This document shows positions 47,382-56,671 of a stretch of 64,000 bases of DNA, in pieces. A program made the position numbers and the translations under genes. Where the stretch lies: the NCBI RefSeq assembly GCF_002086635.1, contig NZ_MVHD01000023.1:1-64000 (forward strand), in the 5' to 3' direction. The DNA comes from Mycobacterium alsense (GTDB taxonomy: Bacteria > Actinomycetota > Actinomycetes > Mycobacteriales > Mycobacteriaceae). The notes under the pieces are model-generated. The model was not told the DNA's origin and did no database searches. It saw only the letters and a program-made list of their open reading frames with translations. Position 1 is the stretch's first letter, and each line of letters begins with the position of its first letter.

Positions 47382-47423
47382 GCGTGATTCATCCTTAGCG
47401 GCTTAACGGATTCGGAGCGGTCC

Positions 47424-47441
47424 ACGGCTGCACACAGCCGT
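47424..47441. other. Hairpin in the sahH upstream region
   Basis: ACGGCTG (47424-47430) and CAGCCGT (47435-47441) form a perfect 7-bp stem with a CACA loop, 43 bp upstream of sahH. It may be a terminator for the alkB-rubA-rubB-tetR operon or part of the sahH leader. The rest of the 106-bp gap shows no riboswitch pattern that I recognise. Confidence 0.45.
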
Positions 47442-47487
47442 AGTACATAGCTTAGGTATGTTCCGCCGCCACTGTAGTCGCGGCGAC

Positions 47488-48123
47488 TCAGCCGACGTTG
47501 ACGACCCCGTGCCGCTCCGCGAACGGCGTCATCAGCCGGGCCAGGTCGGCCGCGACATCGTGGTCGGCCTCCGGCGGCATCGACACGTAGCTCAGCGCCA
47601 GCCGCACGATGGCGCGGGCCAGCACCCCGGCGTCCTCGTCGCTGGTGGCGATCCAGCTCTGCGTGAACGCCGCGGTCAGCCGCGCCGACGCGCGGGTGAT
47701 GATGGGCGCGCTGTCGGTGGTGATGAGCTGCAGCAGGTCGGGTTTGGCGACACCGGTGAGCAACGAGATCACCAGCGGGTCGGCCGCCGATTCCGCGAAG
47801 AAGGCCCGGAAACCCTGCAGGAACGCCGCGGCGATGTCGCCGACGTTGGCGTCCAGCGAGGCGTGCACGGCGTCGACCAGCCGGTCGGCCAGGCGCAGGG
47901 CGTACCCCTGCGCAAGGCCCTGCCGCGAGCCGAACTCGTTGTAGATGGTCTGCCGGCTGATGCCCGCGGCGCGGGCCACGTCCGACAGCGTGATGGCCGA
48001 CCAGTCCCGGTCCAGCAGCAGGTCGCGCATCGCGTCCAACACCGAGTCGCGCAACAGCACGCGCGAAGCCTCGGCGTAGGGCAACCGCTTCACAGGCGCG
48101 AGAATAGTCGTTGGCGCGCTCAC
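47488..48123 (-). CDS. TetR-family regulator of the alkB operon (Rv3249c-like)
   Basis: A 211-residue TetR protein. The N-terminal HTH is [27 protein letters not shown] (about 43-70, shown here by its parts [11 protein letters not shown] and [11 protein letters not shown]); the rest is a helical ligand-binding domain. The GTG overlaps the rubB stop by four bases, so it is the last gene of alkB-rubA-rubB-tetR. The M. tuberculosis counterpart is reported to repress the operon. The palindromes upstream of alkB are likely targets. Confidence 0.9.
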   Translation of the reverse strand: MSAPTTILAPVKRLPYAEASRVLLRDSVLDAMRDLLLDRDWSAITLSDVARAAGISRQTIYNEFGSRQGLAQGYALRLADRLVDAVHASLDANVGDIAAAFLQGFRAFFAESAADPLVISLLTGVAKPDLLQLITTDSAPIITRASARLTAAFTQSWIATSDEDAGVLARAIVRLALSYVSMPPEADHDVAADLARLMTPFAERHGVVNVG

Positions 48124-48302
48124 GATCGGGCCACCTCAACCATCTCGAAGTCGGACTTGGCGGCGCCGCAGTCCGGGCAGCTCCAATCGTCGGGGATGTC
48201 GTCCCAGCGGGTGCCCGGCGCGATGCCGTCCTCCGGCCAGCCCAGCGCCTCGTCGTACTCGAAGCCGCACTGGATGCACCGGAACAGTTTGTAGTCGGTC
48301 AT
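48120..48302 (-). CDS. rubB: Rubredoxin RubB
   Basis: A 60-residue rubredoxin, Fe(Cys)4, that carries electrons to AlkB. Ligands are in CIQCG and CPDCG. The W-P-x-D-G-I-A-P-G-T-x-W-x-D-I-P-x-D-W core is the AlkG2 type. The ATG overlaps the rubA stop and its own stop overlaps the tetR GTG. Confidence 0.96.
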   Translation of the reverse strand: MTDYKLFRCIQCGFEYDEALGWPEDGIAPGTRWDDIPDDWSCPDCGAAKSDFEMVEVARS

Positions 48303-48490
48303 TGGATCGCCCCTTCTCGAAATCCGTCTGAGATCTCACTGAAATCTGGCTTCTCGCGCACCGCGCAGTCCGGACAGCACCAGTCGTCGGGAACGTCGTG
48401 CCAGCGCGTGCCGGGCGGAAAGCCTTCCCGCGCATCGCCTTTGGCCTCGTCGTAGACGTAGTCACAGACCGGGCAGCGGTAGGCGGCCAT
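48299..48490 (-). CDS. rubA: Rubredoxin RubA
   Basis: A 63-residue rubredoxin. The iron ligands are CPVC (6-9 region) and CPDC; the middle has [17 protein letters not shown], with an extra Cys beside the third ligand. ATG 48490 overlaps the alkB stop by one base (TGATG). Having two rubredoxins after alkB is typical for actinobacterial alkane hydroxylase operons; AlkG1-type proteins such as this often cannot replace AlkG2 in electron transfer. Confidence 0.95.
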   Translation of the reverse strand: MAAYRCPVCDYVYDEAKGDAREGFPPGTRWHDVPDDWCCPDCAVREKPDFSEISDGFREGAIQ

Positions 48491-49752
48491 CACGCCAGAG
48501 CCCCTTGGGCAGCGCCGTAGCGGGCCAGCAGCCGCTCGCGTTTGCGCGGCTGCAGGTTGACCCGGGTGATGTCGCCGTCGTAGTGCGCCAGCACCCGCCG
48601 GTCCATCACCTTGCGCCACAGCGGCGGGAAGTAGGTGAGCGTGATCATCGACGCGTACCCGCTGGGCAGGTTGGGCGAGCCCGCCATGCTGCGCAGCGTC
48701 TGGTAGCGCCGCGTCGGATTGGCGTGGTGGTCGCTGTGCCGCTGCAGGTGGTACAGGAACAGGTTGGTGACCACGTGGTCGGAGTTCCAGCTGTGCTCCG
48801 GCGCGCAGCGCTCGTAGCGGCCGTTCGCGTTGCGCTGCCGCAGCAGGCCGTAGTGCTCGAGGTAGTTGACCGCCTCCAGCAGCCCGAACCCGAAGACGGC
48901 CTGGACGATCATGAACACGATCAGCGCCGGGCCGAAGGCCGCGATCAGCGCGCCCCACAACACCACCGACATCAGCCACGCGTTGAGCACGTCGTTGGCC
49001 AGGTACGTCCTGGGGTTCCAGGGGTTCTTGCCCAGCCGTCGCAGCCGCTGCGCCTCCAGCCGCAGCGCGGAGCGCAGGCTGCCGAACACGCTGCGCGGCA
49101 GGAACTCCCAGAAGGTCTCGCCGAAGCGCGCCGACGCCGGGTCCTCCGGGGTCGAGACGCGCACGTGGTGGCCGCGGTTGTGCTCGATGTAGAAGTGGCC
49201 GTACCACGACTGCGCCAACGTGATCTTGGACAGCCACCGCTCCAGCGACTCCTTCTTGTGCCCCATCTCGTGCGCGGTGTTGATGCCCACCCCGCCGAGG
49301 ACACCGACCGACAGCGCCAGGCCCAGCTTCCCCGCCCAGCCCAGGCCGCCGTCGGGCCCGGTGTCGAAGCCGAGCCAGCTCAGGTTGGGCGCGGTGAACA
49401 GGTAGGCGCCCAGCACGACGCTGGCGTACTGGAACGGGATGTAGGCGTAGGTGCAGTAGCGGTAGTACTTGTCGTTCTCCAGCCGCTCCATCACCTCGTC
49501 GGGCGGGTTCTGCCCGTCGGGCCCGAAGCGCAGGTCCAGCAGCGGCAGCAGGACGTACACCAGGATCGGCCCGATCCACAGCGGCACCTGCGCGGCGGCG
49601 TGCCAGCCGAGCCGGTTGGCCGCCCACACGATCGGCAGCATCGCGAACAGCGCCGTCGGGGCGATCAGTCCCATCAGCCACAGGTGGCGCTTCTTGTCGC
49701 GCCAGACCGGCGCCCCGGCCTCCCGGCCCGGTTGGGGGCTGAGTGTGGTCAT
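48490..49752 (-). CDS. alkB: Alkane 1-monooxygenase AlkB
   Basis: A 420-residue membrane di-iron hydroxylase that oxidises the terminal carbon of medium-chain alkanes. The His motifs are HEMGH (161-165), EHNRGHH (190-196), NYLEHYG (296-302) and LQRHSDHH (336-343). Six membrane helices precede or surround them. ATG 49752 has GAGGAGG eight bases upstream. It begins a four-gene operon with rubA, rubB and a TetR gene, all with overlapping ends. Palindromic sequences lie 49-74 bp upstream. Confidence 0.97.
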   Translation of the reverse strand: MTTLSPQPGREAGAPVWRDKKRHLWLMGLIAPTALFAMLPIVWAANRLGWHAAAQVPLWIGPILVYVLLPLLDLRFGPDGQNPPDEVMERLENDKYYRYCTYAYIPFQYASVVLGAYLFTAPNLSWLGFDTGPDGGLGWAGKLGLALSVGVLGGVGINTAHEMGHKKESLERWLSKITLAQSWYGHFYIEHNRGHHVRVSTPEDPASARFGETFWEFLPRSVFGSLRSALRLEAQRLRRLGKNPWNPRTYLANDVLNAWLMSVVLWGALIAAFGPALIVFMIVQAVFGFGLLEAVNYLEHYGLLRQRNANGRYERCAPEHSWNSDHVVTNLFLYHLQRHSDHHANPTRRYQTLRSMAGSPNLPSGYASMITLTYFPPLWRKVMDRRVLAHYDGDITRVNLQPRKRERLLARYGAAQGALA

Positions 49753-49800
49753 ATGCCGAACCTCCTCTGTGCGTCAGGCCACGTTGAGGTTGGACATTAC

Positions 49801-49826
49801 GACACTTTACGTCTCGTGTCTAGACA
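49801..49826. promoter_or_regulatory. Palindromes upstream of alkB, likely TetR operator
   Basis: GACAC (49801-49805) and GTGTC (49816-49820) form an inverted repeat around an 11-bp spacer, and TGTCTAGACA (49817-49826) is a perfect 10-bp palindrome. Together they cover a probable promoter zone 49 to 74 bp before the alkB ATG. The operon's own TetR gene makes this its likely target; that is inference. Confidence 0.55.
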
Positions 49827-49849
49827 TATGACATCGTTTTGTAAACGAA

Positions 49850-51370
49850 TCAGGGCACCGGGTCCGCCTCCGGGGCGTCCCGGGCGGGCACGCTCGGCGC
49901 CGGGCCGCCGGCGCTCCGGCGCCCCTGCACCGAGTTCCGGCACCCGTAGCCCACGTAGATCGCGGTCCCCACCACCAGCCAGACGGCGAACCGCACCCAG
50001 GTCAGGGCGGTCAGGTTGACCATCAGCCACACGCACGCGCAGATCGAGGCGATCGGCAGCACCGGCACCCACGGCGCGCGGAATCCGCGCTTCAGGTCCG
50101 GGCGGGTCCGGCGGAGCACCATCACGCCCGCCGACACCAGGACGAACGCGAACAGCGTCCCGACGTTCACCATCTCCTCGAGCTTGGCGATCGGGAACAC
50201 CGCCGCCGTCAGCGCGACAACCAGCGCGACGAGCACCGTGATCCGCACCGGGGTGCCCCGCGGCCCGGTCTTTGCCAGCGAGCGCGGCAACAGCCCGTCG
50301 CGCGCCATCGCGAACAGCACCCGGCACTGCCCGAGCATCAGCACCATCACCACGGTGGTCAGCCCGGCCAGCGCCCCGATGGCGATGATTTTGCTGGCCC
50401 AGTGGATCCCGTTGGCGGTGAACGCCGTCGCCAGGTTCGCCTGCTTTCCCCCGGGCGACGTGCGCAGCCGGGTGTAGGGCACCATGCCGGACAGCACGAC
50501 GGCGACCGCGACGTAGAGCAGGGTCACGATCGCCAGCGACGCGAGGATTCCCCGCGGGACGTCGCGCTGGGGCTTCTTGGTCTCCTCGGCCATGGTGGCG
50601 ACGATGTCGAACCCGATGAACGCGAAGAACACGATCGACGCCCCCGCCAGCACGCCGTAGAGGCCGTAGTGGCTGCCGTGCGCCCCGGTCAGCAGCGACA
50701 GCACCGACTGGTTGACGCCCGTGGCGTCGTGCCCGGCCTCCGGGGGCGGGATGAACGGCGAGTAGTTGGAGCGCTTGATGTAGAAGGCGCCGACGACCAC
50801 GACCAGCACCACCACCGACACCTTGATGGCGGTGATCGCCGCCGAAAACCGCGACGACAGTTTGGTTCCCAGCGCGATGAGGGTCGCCACCACCCCGACG
50901 ATGACCAGCGCGCCCCAGTCGAGCCGCACCGACCCGAGTTGGACCGTGCCGCCGGCGAACCCGAACACCGAACCCAGGTAGCTCGACCAGCCCTTGGACA
51001 CCACCGCGGCGCCGATCGCCAGCTCCAGCAGCAGGTTCCAGCCGATGATCCACGCGAGGAACTCCCCGAACGTGGCATAGGAGAACGTGTACGCGCTGCC
51101 CGCCACCGGCAGCGTCGAGGCGAATTCGGCGTAGCACAGGGCCGCCAGCGCGCAGGTGACCGCCGCGATCACGAACGAGATCCAGATCGCCGGCCCGGTG
51201 ATGTCGCCCGCGGTGGATGCGGTGACGGTGAAGATGCCGGCGCCGATCACCACCGCCACGCCGAACACGACCAGGTCCCACCAGGTCAGCTCCTTGCGCA
51301 GCCGGGTTTCCGGCTCGTCGGTGTCGGCGATCGATTGTTCGACCGACTTCGTGCGCCATCGATTGGCCAT
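49850..51370 (-). CDS. APC-superfamily amino acid permease (Rv3253c-like)
   Basis: A 506-residue cationic-amino-acid-type transporter with about 12 to 14 helices. The first helix has VVIGAGIFTVTAS, the family's GxG substrate site; FFAFIGFDIVATMAEETKKPQRDVP in part is the conserved helix 6 to loop region (FIGFD, EETKKPQRDVP). ATG 51370 has AAGGAAGG eight bases upstream. It is on the same strand as alkB, with 97 bp between them, and divergent from the FAD monooxygenase gene. Substrate is inferred from the family only. Confidence 0.9.
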   Translation of the reverse strand: MANRWRTKSVEQSIADTDEPETRLRKELTWWDLVVFGVAVVIGAGIFTVTASTAGDITGPAIWISFVIAAVTCALAALCYAEFASTLPVAGSAYTFSYATFGEFLAWIIGWNLLLELAIGAAVVSKGWSSYLGSVFGFAGGTVQLGSVRLDWGALVIVGVVATLIALGTKLSSRFSAAITAIKVSVVVLVVVVGAFYIKRSNYSPFIPPPEAGHDATGVNQSVLSLLTGAHGSHYGLYGVLAGASIVFFAFIGFDIVATMAEETKKPQRDVPRGILASLAIVTLLYVAVAVVLSGMVPYTRLRTSPGGKQANLATAFTANGIHWASKIIAIGALAGLTTVVMVLMLGQCRVLFAMARDGLLPRSLAKTGPRGTPVRITVLVALVVALTAAVFPIAKLEEMVNVGTLFAFVLVSAGVMVLRRTRPDLKRGFRAPWVPVLPIASICACVWLMVNLTALTWVRFAVWLVVGTAIYVGYGCRNSVQGRRSAGGPAPSVPARDAPEADPVP

Positions 51371-51454
51371 CCGCGCGCCTTCCTTGCGTTTCACCGGCCT
51401 TTTGCGGGCCTGTCGGGCCCCGTAGGTCCGCACAGTACTGGGTAGTCTGCGAAC

Positions 51455-52861
51455 ATGCCGGGTAGCGGGGGGAACGCGCGCAGCCACGCGGTGGTCATCG
51501 GGGGAAGCATCGCGGGTCTGTGCGCCGCGCGGGTGCTCTCGGACCACTACGCGCAGGTGACCGTCTACGAGCGGGACGAGTTGCCCAGCGCCCCGGCGCA
51601 CCGCGCGGCGGTTCCCCAGGACCGGCACCTGCACATGCTGATGGCCCGGGGCGCCGTGGAGTTCGAGGGCCTGTTTCCGGGACTGCTGGCCGACATGGTG
51701 GCCGCCGGGGTGCCCATGCTGGAGAACCGGCCCGACTGCATCCACCTCGGCGCCGCGGGCCACGTCCTCGGGACCGGGCACACGCTGCGCGACGAGTTCA
51801 CCGCCTACGTGCCCAGCCGCCCCCACCTGGAATGGCAGGTGCGCCGGCGGGTCGAGCAAATCGGCAACGTCGAGATCGTGCGGCGGTCGGTCTTCGAGCC
51901 GCGGTTCGACCGCGCGCGCCGGCGGGTGACCGGGGTGCTGCTGAACCCGAAGGACCGGGGCGAGCCGGAGTTCGTGCCGGCCGATCTCGTCGTCGATGCC
52001 GCCGGCCGCGGCACCCGGCTTCCGGTGTGGTTGGCGCAGTGGGGATTCGAACGACCGGTCGAGAAAACGATCGACATCGGCATCAACTACGCCACCCACC
52101 GGTTCCGCATGCCCGAGGGTTTGATCCGGGAGAAGGTGGTGGTCGCCGGCGCATCGCACGACCGGTCGCTGGGCCTGGGCATGCTTTTTCACGAGGACGG
52201 CACCTGGGTGCTGACAACGTTCGGGGTGGCCGGCGCCAGGCCGCCCGCGACGTTCCCGGAGATGCTCGCGCTGGCCGACGAGCTGCTGCCCGCACATATC
52301 ACCGCCGCGCTGGCGCGGGCGGAACCCGTCGGCGAGCCGGCCTATCACGCGTTCCCCGCCAGCAAGTGGCGCCGCTACCACAAGCTTCGCCGCTTCCCGG
52401 CCGGCATCGTCCCCTTCGGCGACGCCGTCGCCAGCTTCAACCCCACCTTCGGCCAGGGCATGACGATGACGTCGCTGCAGGCCGGCCACCTGAGCCGGGC
52501 GTTGCGATCGCCCGGGAAAGACGTTGCCCGACAACTGAACCGGGCCACCGCAAAGACGACCTACCCGGTGTGGATGATGAACGCGATCGGTGACATCACC
52601 TTCCACCACGCCGCCCCCCGCGGCCCCGTCCCCCGGTGGTGGCGGCCGTCCGGCGCGCTGTTCGACCAATTCCTCGGCGCCGCCGAGACCGAACCCGTTC
52701 TGGCCGAATGGTTTTTGCGCCGGTTTTCGCTGCTGGACAGCCTCTACATGGTGCCGCCGCCGCGGATAATCGGCCGCGCCATGGCCCACAACATGCGGTT
52801 GTGGCTGGGCGAGCGCCGCGCCGGCGGGCGCCCGGCCCTCACAGCCCTACGGTCGCCCTGA
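51455..52861 (+). CDS. FAD-dependent monooxygenase-like protein (Rv3254-like)
   Basis: A 468-residue flavoprotein. The FAD motif is VVIGGSIAGLCAARVLSDHY (13-32), with YERDEL after it; LVVDAAGRGTRLPVWL and VPFGDAVASFNPTFGQGMTM (the GD motif) complete the group A flavin monooxygenase pattern. The group includes geranylgeranyl reductase-like and tryptophan-halogenase-like enzymes; the substrate is unknown. ATG 51455. Its last 23 bases overlap the 3' end of manA on the other strand. Confidence 0.86.
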   Translation: MPGSGGNARSHAVVIGGSIAGLCAARVLSDHYAQVTVYERDELPSAPAHRAAVPQDRHLHMLMARGAVEFEGLFPGLLADMVAAGVPMLENRPDCIHLGAAGHVLGTGHTLRDEFTAYVPSRPHLEWQVRRRVEQIGNVEIVRRSVFEPRFDRARRRVTGVLLNPKDRGEPEFVPADLVVDAAGRGTRLPVWLAQWGFERPVEKTIDIGINYATHRFRMPEGLIREKVVVAGASHDRSLGLGMLFHEDGTWVLTTFGVAGARPPATFPEMLALADELLPAHITAALARAEPVGEPAYHAFPASKWRRYHKLRRFPAGIVPFGDAVASFNPTFGQGMTMTSLQAGHLSRALRSPGKDVARQLNRATAKTTYPVWMMNAIGDITFHHAAPRGPVPRWWRPSGALFDQFLGAAETEPVLAEWFLRRFSLLDSLYMVPPPRIIGRAMAHNMRLWLGERRAGGRPALTALRSP

Positions 52862-54065
52862 ACAGCTTGGCGGGCTCGGCCGCCACCAGCCGGATGGGCC
52901 CGTCGTCGGCGGCCACCCACGCGGCCATCCCGCGTTCCAGCGTGAGCGACCCGGACTTGGCGTGCACCGTCGTGCAACCCTCGGCGCACAACAGGATCTG
53001 CGGACCCTCGTGGTTGCACGACGCGTCGACCTCGTGGCCGAGGTATTCGCCCTCGAGCGAGAGCAGCGCGACCGCGAACTCCTCGGTCGGCGTCTCGTAG
53101 ATCTGGCCGAACCCCTCGCGGCGGACGTGGGGCCGCAGCCGCTCCTCGGTGGTGGGTGCGAAGTCCAGCACCCGCAGCAGCTCGGGCACGTCGACGTGCT
53201 TGGGGGTGAGCCCGCCGCGTAACACGTTGTCGGAGTTGGCCATGACCTCCAGCGCGAAGCCGCGCAGGTAGGTGTGCAGGTTGCCGGCCGACACGAAGAT
53301 GGCCTCGCCCGGGGCCAGGGTGATGCGGTTGAGCAGCAACGCGGCCAGCACCCCGGCGTCGCCGGGGTAGCGTTCGCCGAGTTCCAGCACCGTCTTGGCC
53401 TCGGCCGCGAATTCCGTTGCGCCGGAGCTGACGTAGGCGATGGCGCCGTCCAGCACGGCGGGCACCAGCACGTCGATGTCGGGCTGCGGCGCGGTGATCC
53501 AGGTGGTGAACAGCGCGCGCAGGCCGTCGGCGTCGGACTGGTCGTTCAGCAGGTCGATGTAGGGGTCGAGGTCGGAGACCGCCAGCGCCCGCAGCAGCTC
53601 GACGGTCCGGGACACCTGCCGGAACCCGGCCAGCGCCTCGAACGGCTGCAGCGCCACCAACAACTCGGGCTTGTGCGAGGTGTCGCGGTAGTTGCGCACC
53701 GGCGAGGTCACCGGAATGCCCAGCCGCTCCTCGCGCAGGTAACCCTCGACCGCCTGCTCGGCGCTGGGGTGCGCTTGCAGCGACAGGGGTTCGTCGGCGG
53801 CCAGCACCTTCACCAGAAACGGCAGCACGTCGCCGAACCGGGCCCGCGACCCCGGGCCCAGCTGCCCCTCGGGGTCGTCGACCAGGGCCTGCAGCAGCGA
53901 CAGTTCACCCTTGTCGGTTTCCAGCCACGCCGGGTCGCCGGGGTGCGCGCCGAACCACAGCTCGGCCTCCGGATGAGCGGCCGGAACCGGGCGCCCGGTG
54001 AATTCCGCCAGGGCGGTCCGAGATCCCCAGGCGTACGTCCGCAACGCCCCCCGAAGAAGTTCCAC
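52839..54065 (-). CDS. manA: Mannose-6-phosphate isomerase ManA
   Basis: A 408-residue type I phosphomannose isomerase (fructose-6-P to mannose-6-P), feeding GDP-mannose for PIMs, lipomannan and glycans. Zinc and active-site motifs: LSLQAHPSAEQA (Gln and His), KPELLVAL (Glu), and the C-terminal NLHTYLRGFALEVMANSDNVLRGGLTPKHVD, seen as GNLHTYLRG and DNVLRGGLTPKHVD. GTG 54065 gives exactly the recalled length. It follows the SIS-like gene by eight bases and continues the manB series. Confidence 0.94.
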   Translation of the reverse strand: MELLRGALRTYAWGSRTALAEFTGRPVPAAHPEAELWFGAHPGDPAWLETDKGELSLLQALVDDPEGQLGPGSRARFGDVLPFLVKVLAADEPLSLQAHPSAEQAVEGYLREERLGIPVTSPVRNYRDTSHKPELLVALQPFEALAGFRQVSRTVELLRALAVSDLDPYIDLLNDQSDADGLRALFTTWITAPQPDIDVLVPAVLDGAIAYVSSGATEFAAEAKTVLELGERYPGDAGVLAALLLNRITLAPGEAIFVSAGNLHTYLRGFALEVMANSDNVLRGGLTPKHVDVPELLRVLDFAPTTEERLRPHVRREGFGQIYETPTEEFAVALLSLEGEYLGHEVDASCNHEGPQILLCAEGCTTVHAKSGSLTLERGMAAWVAADDGPIRLVAAEPAKLFRATVGL

Positions 54066-54073
54066 TTGTGTCT

Positions 54074-55180
54074 CTATCCCCGCACCAGTCGCGTGTAAAC
54101 CGCGGCCATCTCCAGCCGGACGGCCAATACTGCCAGTTGTTGCTCGGCGCTGATGGGACCCCCCAGCGCCGGCGAAACCTCGGAGCCCGCCGAGCCGCCG
54201 GGCCCGTCGGGCACGTCCTCGGCCGCCAGCAGGTACACGTCGTCGAGCCCGGCGGTCCGGGCGGCGACCACCGTCTGCTCGTCGGCCAGCGTCAGCGCCA
54301 GCACCCGCAGCCGATCGGGCGGCGGCCCGTCGATCTGCTCGTCGTGGAAGAGGGCGTCGGTCGCAGACGCGGCGCGGCCGGACCCCGCCGCCGCGCGCAG
54401 CGCGACGACCGCGTCCGCCAGCCCGGTGGCCGCGACCACCTCGTGCGCCAGCCGCAGCAGCACCGAACTGCCGTGGCGGGCCAGCGCCAGCGTCGCGGCG
54501 CAGTCTCCGGCCAGCGCCACCCGGCGACCGGCCGTGCGCGCGGCGATCGTCTTGGCCGGGTTGGTGAACAGCTCGCGGCCGGCGCTGTTGCGCAGCGCCT
54601 CGGCGTCCAGCTCGTCGGCGAGGCGGCCCAGGTCCTGTTGGCCCGGCCGCGGGTCGACGGCGTGCAGGACGGCCAGCCCGGCGGCGAGGTAGCGGGTCAA
54701 CCCGAACTCGTCGGGAACCCAGACCCGCGGCTCGAGGACCGCGGCGCGCCCCGCCGAACAGTCGCGCAGCGGCCCCTCGTACGGCGCCGCCACCACCACC
54801 CGCGCGCCGCGTCGCACCCCGGTCGCGGCGGCGGAGACCAGCGCCGGGTCGCCGGGGTCGTCGCCCGCGACGACCAGCACGTCGAGCGGGCCGATCCACG
54901 GCGGCGCCTCCCCGACGACGGCGATCGGCGCGGAGGCCTGCCCGCCCAGCGTCGCGGCCAGCATGGCCCCGGCGGTACCGGCGGTCCCGCGGCCGGCCAC
55001 CCAGACCACGCTGCGAGCGCGGTCTTCGGCCCGCACCGGATCCAGCGCCCCCTCGGCGGCCGCGCCGGCGATCGCGCGCACCTGCGCGCCCGCCGACGAC
55101 GCCGCCCGCAGCAGGCCCTCGGTGTCGGCGGCGAGCAGACCCTGGGGGTCTTCCAGGTCGATCGACCGCGTCGCGTTCAC
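54074..55180 (-). CDS. SIS/TobH-like sugar-isomerase-fold protein (Rv3256c-like)
   Basis: A 368-residue Ala-rich protein with a phosphosugar-isomerase (SIS) type fold: VVWVAGRGTAGTAGAMLAA (sugar-phosphate loop like), DVLVVAGDDPGDPALVSAAATGVRRGARVVVA in part, and NPAKTIAARTAGRRVALAGD. Bacterial phosphoglucose/mannose isomerases of this type are bifunctional, and the position between manA and manB suggests a mannose-phosphate-related role, but activity is not shown. GTG 55180 overlaps the manB stop by four bases. Confidence 0.82.
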   Translation of the reverse strand: MNATRSIDLEDPQGLLAADTEGLLRAASSAGAQVRAIAGAAAEGALDPVRAEDRARSVVWVAGRGTAGTAGAMLAATLGGQASAPIAVVGEAPPWIGPLDVLVVAGDDPGDPALVSAAATGVRRGARVVVAAPYEGPLRDCSAGRAAVLEPRVWVPDEFGLTRYLAAGLAVLHAVDPRPGQQDLGRLADELDAEALRNSAGRELFTNPAKTIAARTAGRRVALAGDCAATLALARHGSSVLLRLAHEVVAATGLADAVVALRAAAGSGRAASATDALFHDEQIDGPPPDRLRVLALTLADEQTVVAARTAGLDDVYLLAAEDVPDGPGGSAGSEVSPALGGPISAEQQLAVLAVRLEMAAVYTRLVRG

Positions 55181-56565
55181 GGCCCGACCCCGTCGATCGC
55201 GGCGATTTCGGTGCTGACGTGGGTGACCACCGCGTCGACGTCCTCGGCGGTGCGGCCCTCCACGTTGAGCCGCAGCAACGGCTCGGTGTTCGAGCTGCGC
55301 AGGTTGAACCAGCTGCCATCGCCCAAATCGACCGTCACCCCGTCCAGGTGATCGATGGAGTGAATGCGGGTGCCGAACGACTTCAGCACCGCGTCAACAC
55401 AATAGGGCGCATCGGCCACCGTGAAATTGATCTCGCCCGACGACTCGTAGCGCTGGTAGTCCGCGGTCAGCTCCGAAAGCGGCCGGTCCTGCTCGCCGAG
55501 GGCGGCCAGCACGTACAGCGCCGCCAGCATCCCGGAGTCGGCGCCCCAGAAATCGCGGAAGTAGTAGTGCGCCGAGTGCTCGCCGCCGAAGATCGCCCCG
55601 GTGTCGGCCATCAGCCCCTTGATATAGGAATGGCCGACGCGCGACCGCAGCGGCGTGCCGCCGCGCTCGATGACCAGTTCGGGGACCGCGCGGGAGGTGA
55701 TCACGTTGTGGATGATCGTGGCGCCGATCTCACGGCCCAGCTCGCGGGCCGCCACCAAACTGGTCACCGTCGACGGCGACACCACCCGCCCGCCTTCGTC
55801 GACCACGAAGCACCGGTCCGCGTCCCCGTCGAAGGCCAGCCCGATATCGGCGCCGCTGTCACGCACGAACGCCTGCAGGTCCACCAGGTTGGCCGGGTCG
55901 AGCGGGTTGGCCTCGTGGTTGGGGAACGACCCGTCGAGCTCGAAATACAGCGGCAACAAGGTGATCGAGTCGATCGCGCCGAGCACGGCCGGGGCGGTGT
56001 GGCCGGCCATGCCGTTGCCGGCGTCCACGGCCACCCGCAGGGGGCGCAGCCCGGAGGTGTCCACCAGCGACCGCAGGAACTCCCCGTAGTCGGCCAGCAC
56101 GTCGCGGTCGGTGACGGTTCCGGCCGGCCCGCCATGGGCGGTCACGCCGGCGATCACGTCCTCGGCGATGACGCCGAGTCCGCTGTCGGCGCCCACCGGC
56201 TTGGCCCCGGCCCGGCACAGCTTGATGCCGTTGTAGGCCGCCGGGTTGTGGCTGGCGGTGAACATCGCGCCGGGGCAGTCCAGCAGCCCGGACGCGAAGT
56301 ACAGCTGGTCGGTGGACGCCAGCCCGATCCGCACCACGTCCAGGCCCTGGCCCGTCACCCCGCCGCCGAAAGCGGCGGCCAGCGCGGGCGAACTGTCCCG
56401 CATGTCATGGCCGATCGCCACCCGCCGGGCACCCTCGCCACGCATCAGCCGGGCGAACGCGGCCCCGAGATCGCCGACCAACGGCTCGTCGATCTCCTCG
56501 CCGACGAGCCCGCGCACGTCGTATGCCTTGACGACGCGACGGACGGTCGCGGCCGACCGGGACAT
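55177..56565 (-). CDS. manB: Phosphomannomutase ManB (PmmA)
   Basis: A 462-residue alpha-D-phosphohexomutase converting mannose-6-P to mannose-1-P. The phosphoserine loop is TASHNPAAYNG, the metal loop DGDADRCF, the sugar-binding loop GGEHSAHYYF, and the phosphate-binding end SSNTEPLLRLNVEG. ATG 56565 has AGGAG seven bases upstream. It is first in the manB-Rv3256c-manA overlapping series, and manC at the right edge completes GDP-mannose synthesis. Confidence 0.95.
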   Translation of the reverse strand: MSRSAATVRRVVKAYDVRGLVGEEIDEPLVGDLGAAFARLMRGEGARRVAIGHDMRDSSPALAAAFGGGVTGQGLDVVRIGLASTDQLYFASGLLDCPGAMFTASHNPAAYNGIKLCRAGAKPVGADSGLGVIAEDVIAGVTAHGGPAGTVTDRDVLADYGEFLRSLVDTSGLRPLRVAVDAGNGMAGHTAPAVLGAIDSITLLPLYFELDGSFPNHEANPLDPANLVDLQAFVRDSGADIGLAFDGDADRCFVVDEGGRVVSPSTVTSLVAARELGREIGATIIHNVITSRAVPELVIERGGTPLRSRVGHSYIKGLMADTGAIFGGEHSAHYYFRDFWGADSGMLAALYVLAALGEQDRPLSELTADYQRYESSGEINFTVADAPYCVDAVLKSFGTRIHSIDHLDGVTVDLGDGSWFNLRSSNTEPLLRLNVEGRTAEDVDAVVTHVSTEIAAIDGVGP

Positions 56566-56671
56566 GCGAAACTCCTGACGCCTGGTAATGCCGGCGTATT
56601 GCCGGGGCTCTTGGCGCCAGCCTATCGGCCCCGGCAGCACCCGGGGCGCGCAAGCCGGGACTGGGCCCGGA

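Noticed and set aside
47382..47487. Possible SAH riboswitch upstream of sahH
   Set aside because: Only a simple 7-bp hairpin is present; I could not find the conserved core or pseudoknot of an SAH riboswitch.
50402..51445. Long plus-strand frame opposite the permease gene
   Set aside because: Arg/Gly/His-rich antisense sequence without a recognisable domain; the minus-strand permease has complete membrane helices and family motifs.
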